Shown here in pieces: positions 8,699 to 16,880 of a DNA stretch of 64,000 nt. The notes beneath the pieces were generated by a model. That model did no database searches. It was not told the origin of the DNA and saw nothing but the letters and a program-made list of their open reading frames with translations. Source of the DNA: Actinomadura mexicana (GTDB lineage Bacteria; Actinomycetota; Actinomycetes; Streptosporangiales; Streptosporangiaceae); contig NZ_FZNP01000001.1 in the NCBI RefSeq assembly GCF_900188105.1, positions 868,001-932,000 on the forward strand, read 5' to 3'. The number at the start of each line of letters is the position of its first letter. Positions within the stretch are counted from its first letter, which is position 1. The translations under genes were made by a program, and so were the position numbers.

Positions 8699-11449
8699 AT
8701 GGCACACGAACGGCTGCACGGACGTGAACGCGACCTTCAGGAGGTCGAGGCGATGCTCGACCGGGCCCGGGACGGGCACGGCGGCGCCCTGGTCGCCGCC
8801 GGGGACGCCGGGGTCGGCCGGACGGCCCTCCTGGAGGCCGCCGTGCGCGGCGCCGGCGCGGGCTTCCGCACGCTCGGCACGACCGGCGTCCCCGGCGAGA
8901 CCGGCGTCCCGTACGCCGGGCTGCACCGGCTGCTGCGCCCGCTGTCCGGCCAGGTCGCGCAGCTGCCGCCGGCGCACCGCGACGCCCTCGCCGCGATCCT
9001 GTCCGGCGCCCCCCGCGCCGAGCCGTTCGTGCTGTTCACGGCGGTGTGCGAGCTGCTGGGCCGGGCCGCGCGGAAGGGGCCCGTGCTGTGCTGGGCCGAC
9101 GACGTCCACTGGCTCGACGCGGGCTCACTGGAGGTGCTGGCGTTCGCGGCGCGGCGCGTCGGGGACGAGCCGGTGGCGGTGCTGTTGTCCGTCCGCGACG
9201 GCGAGCCGGACGCGGGCGCGCTCGCCGGCATCCGGCGGTTGCGGCTCGCGCCGCTGGCCGAGGACGCGAGCCGGCGGGTGCTGCGCGACGCGCTCGGCGG
9301 CGACCTGGACGGCTCGGCGGGCGGCGAGCTGACCGAGGAGATCGTCGACCTGGCCTGCGGCCGGCCCCTCGCGATCCGCGAGCTGGCCGGCGCGCTGACG
9401 TCCGGGCAGCTGTCGGGCGCCGCGCCGCCGCCGCGGGCGCTGCCCCCGTCCAGTTCCCTGCGCGCCCTGCACCGGCGCCGCTACCGCGCGCTGCCCTCCG
9501 GGGCGCGGCGCCTGGTGCTGATGACCGTGGCGGAGGAGTGGCTCGGCGCCGCGACGATGGAGCGGGCCGTCCGGGCGGACGGCATCGGCGACGGCGACCT
9601 CGACGCGGCCCGCGAGTCGGGGCTGCTGCGGTTCGAGGGCGACGGGGTCACGGTGCGCAACCGGCTCGTCCGGTCCTCGCTGTGGGCCGACGCGACGCGC
9701 GAGGAGCGGCAGGACGCGCACACGCTGCTCGCCGGCGTCCTGGTCCAGGAATGGCAGCGCCCGCGGCGGCTCTGGCACCGCGCGGCCGTGGCGGGCGAGC
9801 CCGACGACCGGCTCGCCGCCGAGCTGGCGGGGGCGGCGGCCGCGGCCCGGCGGACGGGCCGCTACGCCGACTCCTGGCGGATGTGGCAGCGCGCCGCGGC
9901 CCTGACCGTCGAGCACGGCGCGCGGACGGACCGGTACCTGGCCGCCGCCGGGGACGCCTGGGCGAGCGGACGGTCGCGGCGGGCCCGCGCCATGCTCCGG
10001 CAGGTCAGGCCGCGCGGCTGCGACGGGACCCGCATCGCCCGCGCCGCCGCCCTGCGCGGCGAGATCGAGACGGCGGCGGGCTCCCCCGCGGCCGCGGTCC
10101 CCGTGCTGCGCGACGCGGCCGAGCGGCTCGCCGGAACCGACGCCGGGGCGGCGCTGGACGCGCTGATGTGGGCCGCGGAGGCCGCCGACGCGTCCGGCGA
10201 CGACCGCGCCCGCCTGGAGATCTCCGAGCGCGCCCGCGCGCTGGACCTCCCCGCGCCCGGCCCGCGCGCCGAGCTGCTGCTCGCCCACCTCGGCGGTGTC
10301 GCGGCGGTGCTCCGCGGCCGGTACCGGGAGGCCGCGGAACGGTTCGGGGACGCCGCGCGCCTCGGCCCGGACGTGGCGGACCCCGCCGCGCAGGCGTGGG
10401 CGGCGCTCTCGGCCCTCGCGCTCGGGGACGGCGCCCGCACCCGCGCGCTGGCGGCCGAGGCGGTCGCCTCGGCACGGCGCTCGGGCGACGCGCCCGCCGA
10501 GTCGTTCGCGCTGATGGCCGCCGGGCGCTGCGAGGCGCTCCTCGGGCATCCCCCCGCGCCGATCGCCGCCTGCCACGACGGGCTGCGCCTCGCCCGGGCC
10601 ACCCGCCTGCACGGGCACGCCACCGAGCAGCTCGCCACCCTGGCCCTCACCGCCGCCTTCAACGGCGACGAGGCCAGGACGCGCGAGCTGCTGGAGCAGC
10701 TCACCGGCACCGCCGACGAGCGGGGCCTCACCCGCGCGGCCGCCCTCGGGTCATGGGCGCCCGCGTGCCTCGACCTCGCCGCGGACCGGCCGGCCGACGC
10801 GGCCGCGCGCCTGCGCCTGCCGGGCGGCGCCGGGCTCGCGCATCCGCCGGCGCGGCTCCTCGCCGTCCCGCACCTGGTCGAGGCGCTGGTCCGCACCGGC
10901 GAGCACGAGCCGGCCGCGGGGGCCTACGAGCACTTCCGCCGCTGGGTGGACGGAATGGGCTCGCCCCCGGGGCCGGAGGCGCTCGGCCGCCGCTGCCGGG
11001 CCCTGCTGGCCGGATGCGACGGCGAGGCCGAGGAGCACTTCACCGAGGCCCTCCGCCTGCACGAGGCCGCCGGCGCCGCGTTCGAGCTGGCCCGCACGGA
11101 GCTGCTGCTCGGGCACCGGCTGCGGCGCGGGCGACGCCCTCGCGCCGCCCGCGAGCACCTGCGCGCCGCGCTGCGCGTCTTCGAGCGCTACGGCGCCGCC
11201 CCGTGGACGGCGCGGGCCCGCGCCGAGCTGCGCGCCGCCGGGGAGACCGCGCCGCGGGCGGCGAGCGGGTTCGGCAAGCTCACCGCGCAGCAGGCGCACA
11301 TCGCCCGGATGGCCGCCGAAGGGGCCACCAACCGGGAGATCGCTGCGCGCCTGCTGCTCAGCCCGCGGACGATCGACCATCATCTCCGCAACGTCTTCAC
11401 CCGCCTCGGGATCCGCTCGCGCGTCGAGCTGGCCCGGCTGATCCGCTGA
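8699..11449 (+). CDS. LuxR-family ATP-binding regulator (LAL type) with altered Walker A
   Basis: This 916-residue protein combines an AAA/STAND-type ATPase module, a TPR-like helical middle and a C-terminal LuxR helix-turn-helix (LTAQQAHIARMAAEG...NREIAARLLLSPRTIDHHLRNVFTRLGI). Such LAL proteins are pathway activators. The Walker A reads GDAGVGRT: the invariant lysine is Arg41, whereas the paralogue at 18474 has GEAGIGKT. Walker B (VLCWADDVHWLD) is normal. ATP binding may be weakened or lost. The ATG follows GAGGAGG. It is divergent from the PucR gene across 271 bp and has no obvious target operon downstream. Confidence 0.88.
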   Translation: MAHERLHGRERDLQEVEAMLDRARDGHGGALVAAGDAGVGRTALLEAAVRGAGAGFRTLGTTGVPGETGVPYAGLHRLLRPLSGQVAQLPPAHRDALAAILSGAPRAEPFVLFTAVCELLGRAARKGPVLCWADDVHWLDAGSLEVLAFAARRVGDEPVAVLLSVRDGEPDAGALAGIRRLRLAPLAEDASRRVLRDALGGDLDGSAGGELTEEIVDLACGRPLAIRELAGALTSGQLSGAAPPPRALPPSSSLRALHRRRYRALPSGARRLVLMTVAEEWLGAATMERAVRADGIGDGDLDAARESGLLRFEGDGVTVRNRLVRSSLWADATREERQDAHTLLAGVLVQEWQRPRRLWHRAAVAGEPDDRLAAELAGAAAAARRTGRYADSWRMWQRAAALTVEHGARTDRYLAAAGDAWASGRSRRARAMLRQVRPRGCDGTRIARAAALRGEIETAAGSPAAAVPVLRDAAERLAGTDAGAALDALMWAAEAADASGDDRARLEISERARALDLPAPGPRAELLLAHLGGVAAVLRGRYREAAERFGDAARLGPDVADPAAQAWAALSALALGDGARTRALAAEAVASARRSGDAPAESFALMAAGRCEALLGHPPAPIAACHDGLRLARATRLHGHATEQLATLALTAAFNGDEARTRELLEQLTGTADERGLTRAAALGSWAPACLDLAADRPADAAARLRLPGGAGLAHPPARLLAVPHLVEALVRTGEHEPAAGAYEHFRRWVDGMGSPPGPEALGRRCRALLAGCDGEAEEHFTEALRLHEAAGAAFELARTELLLGHRLRRGRRPRAAREHLRAALRVFERYGAAPWTARARAELRAAGETAPRAASGFGKLTAQQAHIARMAAEGATNREIAARLLLSPRTIDHHLRNVFTRLGIRSRVELARLIR

Positions 11450-11474
11450 TCCGCTGATCCGGCCGGCCGCCGGG

Positions 11475-12680
11475 TCAGCGGGCCTCCTCGTACTCCTCCT
11501 CGCGGTCCTCGGTCTTGCCGGTGCGGGAGGTGGAGGAGGAGGAGCTCCGGGTGCCTCGGCCGTTCCGGGAGCCCTTGGTCTCCGAGTCCTTGGAGTCCTT
11601 GGCGCTCTCGGAGCCCTTGGCCGTCTCGGAGTCCTTGGCGGTGTCGGAACCCTTGTCCTTGGAGGTCCCGGAGCCCTTGCCCTTGCCGGACTTCTCCTCT
11701 TCCTCCATGGCCTCCTCGTGCGTCCGGACGACCTCGCTGTCGCGGATCTCGCCGCGCCAGCCCTCGATCTCGTCCGCGCGGGTGAGCGAGTTCGTCATCA
11801 CGTACCGGCGGAAGTGCTTCAGTTCGAGCCGGGCGCGGCGGCCCTGGGCGCGCCAGAGGTTCCCGGTCCGCTCCATGAAGCCCTGCGGGTGGTACTCCAG
11901 GACGACCAGGACGCGGGTCAGGTTCGGCGCCAGCTCGTGGAAGCTCACCGTCCCGTCCACGTGGCCCTTCGGGCCCTTCGAGCGCCACACGATGTGCTCG
12001 TCGGGGACCTGCTCGACGATCGTCGACTCCCACGTGCGCGCCGACCAGAAGATCTTGGCCTTCCAGTTCAGCTTGGTCTCGTCGGCCTGGTCGACGCTGA
12101 TGACCTTCTTCATGAAGGACGGGTAGTCCTGGAACTGCGTCCACTGGTCGTAGACGAGGCGGGCCGGCGCACCGATGTCGGTGTGCTCGATGATGTTGGT
12201 GACCTTCACCTTCTTCCCGCCGCCCTTGCCGCCCTTCCCGCCCTTGCCGCCGGGCAGGATGTTCTTGAGCTTGCCGAAGATGCCCTTGCCCTTGCCGCCG
12301 GACTGCTCGTCCTTGGCGTCGTCCTTGGAGTTCTTGGCGTCCTTGGCGTCCTTGGCCTCGGCCTTGGTGTCGGCCTTGGTGTCGGCCTTGGTGTCGTTCT
12401 CGGCCTCGTCCTTCGCACCCTTGCCGGTGCCGGAGACCTTCGACTGCTCCTGGTCGCCCTGGTCGGAGTCGCGCCCGCCCCGGTTGCCGGCGATGGCCCG
12501 GCTCGCCGCGACGGCCGCGCCCGCGCCGAGCAGCACACCGCCGGCGGTGCCGACGGCCCGGCCGCCCGGGAGGGCCTTGGTGATGGCGCTCAGACCGGAC
12601 GAGCGCTTGCGCCCGCCGATCGGCAGCCTCTTGGCGATCTGTCCGACGGGCAGCTTGCCCATCGGGTTTGCGCGTGCCAT
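11475..12680 (-). CDS. SRPBCC (polyketide cyclase/START-like) protein with lysine-rich arms
   Basis: This 401-residue protein has four parts: a basic, Ala/Gly-rich N-terminus, a charged low-complexity arm with KADTKADTKAEAKDAK-type repeats (about residues 85-150), an SRPBCC helix-grip domain (about residues 160-310) and a second Lys/Ser/Thr/Glu-rich repetitive tail. The SRPBCC core is almost identical to that of the gene immediately upstream; only 11 bp separate the two, so they form an operon. Similar SRPBCC proteins occur beside gas-vesicle genes in Streptomyces, but no gvp gene is present here. The ligand is unknown. The arms look disordered and may bind nucleic acid or membrane (inference). 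Confidence 0.8.
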   Translation of the reverse strand: MARANPMGKLPVGQIAKRLPIGGRKRSSGLSAITKALPGGRAVGTAGGVLLGAGAAVAASRAIAGNRGGRDSDQGDQEQSKVSGTGKGAKDEAENDTKADTKADTKAEAKDAKDAKNSKDDAKDEQSGGKGKGIFGKLKNILPGGKGGKGGKGGGKKVKVTNIIEHTDIGAPARLVYDQWTQFQDYPSFMKKVISVDQADETKLNWKAKIFWSARTWESTIVEQVPDEHIVWRSKGPKGHVDGTVSFHELAPNLTRVLVVLEYHPQGFMERTGNLWRAQGRRARLELKHFRRYVMTNSLTRADEIEGWRGEIRDSEVVRTHEEAMEEEEKSGKGKGSGTSKDKGSDTAKDSETAKGSESAKDSKDSETKGSRNGRGTRSSSSSTSRTGKTEDREEEYEEAR

Positions 12681-13135
12681 GTTCCGCTTCCTCACTTGGG
12701 GTTGGTGACGGTCTCGCCGTCGCGGATCTCGCCGCGCCAGCCCTCCACCTCGTCCGGGTGGAGGAGCGCCTGCGTCATCACGTGACGGCGGAAATGCTTC
12801 AGTTCCAGCCGCGTCCGGCGGCCCTGGGCGCGCCAGAGGTTGCCCGTCCGCTCGAACAGACCGACGGGGTGGTACTCCAGGACGAGCAGGACGCGGGTCA
12901 GGTCGGGGGTCAGCTCGTGGAAGCTGACCGTCCCGTGGGCGTGGCCCTTCGGGCCCTTCGAGCGCCACACGATGTGCTCGTCGGGGACCTGCTCGACGAT
13001 CGTCGACTCCCACGTGCGCGCCGACCAGAAGATCTTGGCCTTCCAGTTCAGCCTGGTGTCGTCGGCCTGGTCGACGCTGATGACCTTCTTCATGAAGGAC
13101 GGGTAGTCCTGGAACCGCGTCCACTGGTCGTAGAC
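11739..13135. repeat. Direct duplication of a 417-bp SRPBCC segment
   Basis: Segment 11739-12155 matches 12719-13135 at a constant offset of 980 bp with no gaps. Positions 11961-12072 and 12941-13052 are identical over 112 bp. The pattern fits tandem gene duplication followed by recent gene conversion. Confidence 0.9.
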
Positions 13136-13495
13136 CAGCCGGCGCGGCGCGCCCACGTCGATCTGTTCGACGATGTTGGTCAGCTTCCCCTTTCGTCCCC
13201 GCCCGAAGATGCCGGCGAGGGTCTCTTTCAGGGCCGTCCAGCCGAAGCTCAGCAGCGCGCGCAAGGGGGACTTGCCCTTTTGCAGCGCCTTCACCCCGGC
13301 CAGGGCGGCCTTGGCGAGCGGGCCGGCCTGCTCCGCCTTCGCGGTGAGGTGCCGGACCGCGCGGTCGAGCCGCCGTTCGAGCCGGGTGACGAGCCCGGCC
13401 AGGCCACGGCGTGCCAGGCGCCGCGCCGAGAGCGCGGCCAGCGCCCCGCCGGCGCCGACGGCCGCGCCCGCGACCGGGCCCGTCCGGAGTTTCAT
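12692..13495 (-). CDS. SRPBCC family protein (paralogue)
   Basis: This is a 267-residue protein: a hydrophobic/basic N-terminal region (about residues 1-95, with an Ala/Gly-rich helix at 8-24) and then an SRPBCC domain (about residues 100-255). Hallmark segments are VYDQWTRFQDYPSFMKKV and WKAKIFWSARTWEST. The domain aligns without gaps to the downstream gene's core at both protein and DNA level, indicating recent duplication or gene conversion. It lacks the charged tails of its partner. It is the first gene of a two-gene operon, divergent from the sugar transporter operon. Function is not established. Confidence 0.8.
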   Translation of the reverse strand: MKLRTGPVAGAAVGAGGALAALSARRLARRGLAGLVTRLERRLDRAVRHLTAKAEQAGPLAKAALAGVKALQKGKSPLRALLSFGWTALKETLAGIFGRGRKGKLTNIVEQIDVGAPRRLVYDQWTRFQDYPSFMKKVISVDQADDTRLNWKAKIFWSARTWESTIVEQVPDEHIVWRSKGPKGHAHGTVSFHELTPDLTRVLLVLEYHPVGLFERTGNLWRAQGRRTRLELKHFRRHVMTQALLHPDEVEGWRGEIRDGETVTNPK

Positions 13496-13875
13496 GTCCT
13501 GTCCACCTCATCGTCCAACTCGGGTACGGCGGCGGGTTACCCGGTCAAGCTGGGGCAAAACAGGACGCAGGCAAGATGAATGACATCTCAGGCGGCCGGC
13601 CGCGTCAGGACGGCGGCTCCGGCGACGTCCTGAGCGAGCTCCGGGAGCGAACGTCCGGACGCTGCTGTCGGGCGACCAGACCAGCCCAGCGTGGACACCG
13701 GACCAGATCGGCGTCTCCGAAACCTCGCATAACGGTTGTGAGTCGTGCTTTACGGGCCCCTTGAACTGGTACGGACCAGTGTTTATCTTCATCCCCACCA
13801 CGCGCGTTTGTGCTCGGGGGGCGTTCACACCGCGCAGAATCTTTCATGCGCGAAAGCCGGAGAAGGCGGGGACAG
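13496..13875. other. Divergent intergenic region, SRPBCC pair / sugar ABC operon
   Basis: This is 380 bp without a gene. It carries the promoter and DasR-like palindrome of the sugar operon (13761-13789, listed separately) and a second inverted repeat (CTTTC-ATGCGC-GAAAG, 13841-13856) just before the lipoprotein start. It also has a GC-rich palindromic patch near 13590. The second repeat has the opposite half-site order to a LacI operator, so I give it no regulator. Confidence 0.5.
13761..13789 (+). promoter_or_regulatory. Sugar operon promoter with DasR-responsive-element-like operator
   Basis: A -35-like TTGAAC (13761-13766) and -10-like TATCTT (13784-13789) are 17 bp apart. Overlapping them is the 16-bp palindrome ACTGGTACGGACCAGT (13765-13780). 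The known Streptomyces dre consensus is ACTGGT-CTAG-ACCACT, so both half-sites agree except for one base that makes this site more symmetric. Repression by a DasR/GntR-type regulator, relieved by an amino-sugar phosphate, is inferred. Confidence 0.65.
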
Positions 13876-15123
13876 ATGAAACGGCACCTCATGGGCGTCG
13901 TCGCCGCGGGCCTGACCGTGGCACTCGGCGTCAGCGGCTGCGGCAAGGGCAGCTCGTCGGGAGGCGACTCCGACGGCAAGACCATCAAGTTCGTCGCCGC
14001 GATCTACGACGACAACACCAAGCCCTACTGGGACGCCCTGATCAAGGACTTCGAGGCGAAGAACTCGGGCTACAAGGTCAACCTGGAGATGGTCGACTGG
14101 ACCCAGATGGACGCCAAGGTGAAGACCTACGTCCAGACCAAGCAGGTTCCGGACGTCCTCAACTACAACGCGTTCTCCGACTTCGCCCGCGACGGCCTCA
14201 TCTACAAGGCCGACGAGGTGCTGTCGCCGGGAACGCTCGGCGACTTCACCCCGACCTTCGTCCAGCAGGCGCAGTACAACGGCGCGCAGTACGGCCTGCC
14301 CTTCATCTCCAGCGCCCGCCTGCTCTTCTACAACAAGGCACTGTTCACGAAGGCCGGCATCAGCGACCCGCCCGCCACCTGGGACGACGTCAGGGCGGAC
14401 GCGGAGAAGATCAAGAAGGCGGGCGCGACCGGGTACGGGCTGCCGCTCGGCCCCGAGGAGTCGCAGGCCGAGTTCTACTCCTGGGCGATGAACAACGGCG
14501 GCGGCTGGGTCGACGCGTCCGGCAAGTGGGCGATCAACCAGAAGGCCAACGTCGACACCCTCGCCTTCCTCAAGGACCTCAACAAGTCCGGGCTGACCCA
14601 GCCGAACCCGGAGACCACCGACCGCAAGACGGTGTTCAACCAGTTCGCGCAGGGCAAGATCGGCATGGCGATCGGCGGCCCGTTCACCAAGGCCGGGTTC
14701 ATCGACCCGGTGAACAAGGAGCTGGACTTCGGCGTCGCGCCGCTGCCGAGCAAGAGCGGCACCGAGCACAACACCCTCGGCGTCATGGACGTCCTCGCCG
14801 CGTTCAAGAAGGACGGCGGCAAGAACAAGGAGGCCGTCAAGAAGTTCCTGGACTTCTTCTACCAGAAGGAGAACACCTCGAAGTTCCTCACCACCGAGGG
14901 CTTCCTGCCGGTGACGAAGTCGGCCGGCGACGCGCTCAGCGCCGACCCGTACATGAAGCAGTTCGTGGACGCGCTCCCGACGTCGAAGTTCGCGCCGACG
15001 TCCAACCCGGCGTGGTCGGCGGTCGCGGGCGCGGTCAAGCAGGACCTCGGCACCGCCGCGGCGAACGAGGACCCGAAGAAGGTCCTGGACAAGATCCAGA
15101 AGACGGCCGAGAAGGCCGGCTGA
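13876..15123 (+). CDS. Sugar ABC transporter substrate-binding lipoprotein
   Basis: This is a 415-residue family-1 extracellular solute-binding protein. The ATG at 13876 follows a purine-rich site (AAGGCGGGG) and gives a lipoprotein signal with lipobox VSGC (Cys22), followed by a Gly/Ser linker. The mature part has the usual two-lobe sequence (for example DVLNYNAFSDFARDGLI and the GKIGMAIGGPF region). It delivers a sugar to the two permeases that follow directly; the next GTG starts right after its TGA. With the DasR-like operator and the ROK kinase in the operon, GlcNAc or chito-oligosaccharides are the likeliest ligands (inference). An upstream in-frame ATG at 13846 is less likely. Confidence 0.9.
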   Translation: MKRHLMGVVAAGLTVALGVSGCGKGSSSGGDSDGKTIKFVAAIYDDNTKPYWDALIKDFEAKNSGYKVNLEMVDWTQMDAKVKTYVQTKQVPDVLNYNAFSDFARDGLIYKADEVLSPGTLGDFTPTFVQQAQYNGAQYGLPFISSARLLFYNKALFTKAGISDPPATWDDVRADAEKIKKAGATGYGLPLGPEESQAEFYSWAMNNGGGWVDASGKWAINQKANVDTLAFLKDLNKSGLTQPNPETTDRKTVFNQFAQGKIGMAIGGPFTKAGFIDPVNKELDFGVAPLPSKSGTEHNTLGVMDVLAAFKKDGGKNKEAVKKFLDFFYQKENTSKFLTTEGFLPVTKSAGDALSADPYMKQFVDALPTSKFAPTSNPAWSAVAGAVKQDLGTAAANEDPKKVLDKIQKTAEKAG

Positions 15124-16068
15124 GTGCGGGATCCCAAGGCCGGGGAGCGGGGGGCCGCCGCCTCGACGGCCCCCCGCCCCTCCCTCCTCCGGCGGACCGG
15201 ACGCGCCCTGGCGCCGCTGCCGTGGCTCGCCCCGTCCCTCGCGCTCATCGCGCTCGTGGTGCTGTGGCCCGTCATCGAGATGGCGCGCACCTCGCTGCAG
15301 AAGATCAGCTCGTCCGGGGTCACGCTCGGCTACCGGGGCGGCGGCAACTACACCGACCTGTTCGGTGAGGACGACCTCGTCCCGGTCGTGCTGCGGACGC
15401 TGCTGTGGGTCGCCGGCGTCGTGGTCATCACCATGCTGCTCTCGCTCGCCCTCGGCCAGCTGCTGAACGCCCGCTTCCCCGGCCGCCGCGTCGTGCGCTG
15501 GGCCGTCATCGTCCCGTGGGCGGCGTCGGTGCTGATGACGGCGCTGATCTGGAAGTGGATGCTGGACAACTACTCCGGCCTGGTCAACCGCGTGCTGCTC
15601 GACCTGCACGTGATCGACGAGCCGGTGAACTGGCTGGCCCACCCGGGGCAGGCGATGCTGTGGATGATGTGGGTGGCGGTGTTCGTGTCGCTGCCCTTCA
15701 CCTCGTTCGTCATCCTCGCCGGGCTCCAGACGATCCCCGCCGACGTGTACGAGGCGGCCCGCGTCGACGGCGCCGGGCCCGTGCGCACCTACGTCGCCAT
15801 CACGCTGCCGCTGCTGCGCCCCGCCGTGCTCATCGGGTCCATCATCAACGTGATCAACGTCTTCAACTCGTTCCCCATCATCTGGGCGATGACGGGCGGC
15901 GGCCCCGGCAGCAAGACCGACACCACCACCACCTTCATGTACAAACTCGCCTTCTACGACCAGAACGTCGGCGAGTCCGGCGCGATGGCGGTCGTGAACT
16001 TCGCCCTGATCCTCGTGATGGTGCTGCTGTACCTTCGCGCCGCCCGCTGGCGGGAGGAGGTCCGATGA
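15124..16068 (+). CDS. Sugar ABC transporter permease (MalF-like)
   Basis: This 314-residue membrane subunit has about six helices after a 40-residue cytoplasmic, Pro/Arg-rich N-terminus. It carries the EAA-loop (YEAARVDGAGPVRTYVAITLPLLRP) that docks the ATPase. GTG directly follows the TGA of the lipoprotein gene, and its own stop overlaps the next ATG, so expression is coupled. No ATPase is encoded in this operon. The family commonly shares one MsiK-type ATPase encoded elsewhere. Confidence 0.92.
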   Translation: MRDPKAGERGAAASTAPRPSLLRRTGRALAPLPWLAPSLALIALVVLWPVIEMARTSLQKISSSGVTLGYRGGGNYTDLFGEDDLVPVVLRTLLWVAGVVVITMLLSLALGQLLNARFPGRRVVRWAVIVPWAASVLMTALIWKWMLDNYSGLVNRVLLDLHVIDEPVNWLAHPGQAMLWMMWVAVFVSLPFTSFVILAGLQTIPADVYEAARVDGAGPVRTYVAITLPLLRPAVLIGSIINVINVFNSFPIIWAMTGGGPGSKTDTTTTFMYKLAFYDQNVGESGAMAVVNFALILVMVLLYLRAARWREEVR

Positions 16069-16880
16069 CGCGCCGGATCGTCCTCACGGGCGTCGGCTGG
16101 CTGGTCGCCCTGGCGTTCCTGCTGCCCTACCTGCAGATGTTCGTCACCGCGCTCAAGCCCGAACGCGAACTGACCGAGTCGCCGGGCACCTACCTGCCCT
16201 CGCACTGGACGTGGTCGAACTTCGTGGACGTCTGGTCGGCCGCGCCCGTCTGGACGTACCTGCGGGTCTCCCTCACCGTCGCGGCCGCCGCCACCCTGGT
16301 CACCCTCGCCTGCGCGATGCCCGCCGCGTACTACACGGCCCGCAACCGCTTCCGGGGACGCGGGGCGTTCCTGCTGCTCGTCCTGGTCACGCAGATGTTC
16401 GCGCCGACCGCGCTGGTGATCGGCATCTACCGGGAGATGGTCGCGCTCGACCTCACCGACACCCTGCTGTCGCTCATCCTGGTGAACGCGGCGTTCAACC
16501 TGCCGTTCTGCATCTGGATCCTGCACGGCTACTTCTCCAGCATCCCGAAGGAACTGGAGGAGGCCGCCTTCCTGGACGGCGCGGGCCGTATCGGCGCCCT
16601 CACCCGGGTCACCCTGCCCATCTCCATGCCGGGCGTGGTCACCGCGATCGTCTACACGTTCATCGCGGCCTGGAACGAGTACATCGTGGCGCTGACGGTC
16701 ACCGCGTCCCCGGACCGCCGCCCCCTCACCGTCGGCATCCCGTCGTTCGTGACCCAGTACCAGGCGCACTGGCAGTACCTCTTCGCCACCTCGCTGATAG
16801 CGATCATCCCGGTCGTCGTCCTGTTCGTCTTCATCGAGCGCTACCTCATCGGCGGCCTGACGGCGGGCTCGGTCAAATGA
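16065..16880 (+). CDS. Sugar ABC transporter permease (MalG-like)
   Basis: This 271-residue second permease subunit has six predicted helices and the EAA-loop EEAAFLDGAGRIGALTRVTLPISMPG. It starts at the ATG that overlaps the previous stop (ATGA at 16065-16068) and ends in another ATGA overlap with the kinase gene. It forms the translocation pore with the preceding permease. Confidence 0.92.
   Translation: MTRRIVLTGVGWLVALAFLLPYLQMFVTALKPERELTESPGTYLPSHWTWSNFVDVWSAAPVWTYLRVSLTVAAAATLVTLACAMPAAYYTARNRFRGRGAFLLLVLVTQMFAPTALVIGIYREMVALDLTDTLLSLILVNAAFNLPFCIWILHGYFSSIPKELEEAAFLDGAGRIGALTRVTLPISMPGVVTAIVYTFIAAWNEYIVALTVTASPDRRPLTVGIPSFVTQYQAHWQYLFATSLIAIIPVVVLFVFIERYLIGGLTAGSVK

Noticed and set aside
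11560..11700. Short repeated motifs that might suggest a CRISPR array or regulatory repeat cluster
   Set aside because: The repeats are in-frame low-complexity coding for the Lys/Ser/Asp tail of the SRPBCC protein. There are no uniform spacers and no cas genes.
11475..13495. SRPBCC pair as part of a gas-vesicle cluster
   Set aside because: SRPBCC genes do occur in Streptomyces gvp clusters, but no GvpA/F/G/J/K/O-like gene is present in this window.
13841..13856. CTTTC-ATGCGC-GAAAG as a LacI operator for the sugar operon
   Set aside because: LacI-family half-sites run GAAA...TTTC; here the order is reversed. The DasR-like palindrome upstream is a better candidate.
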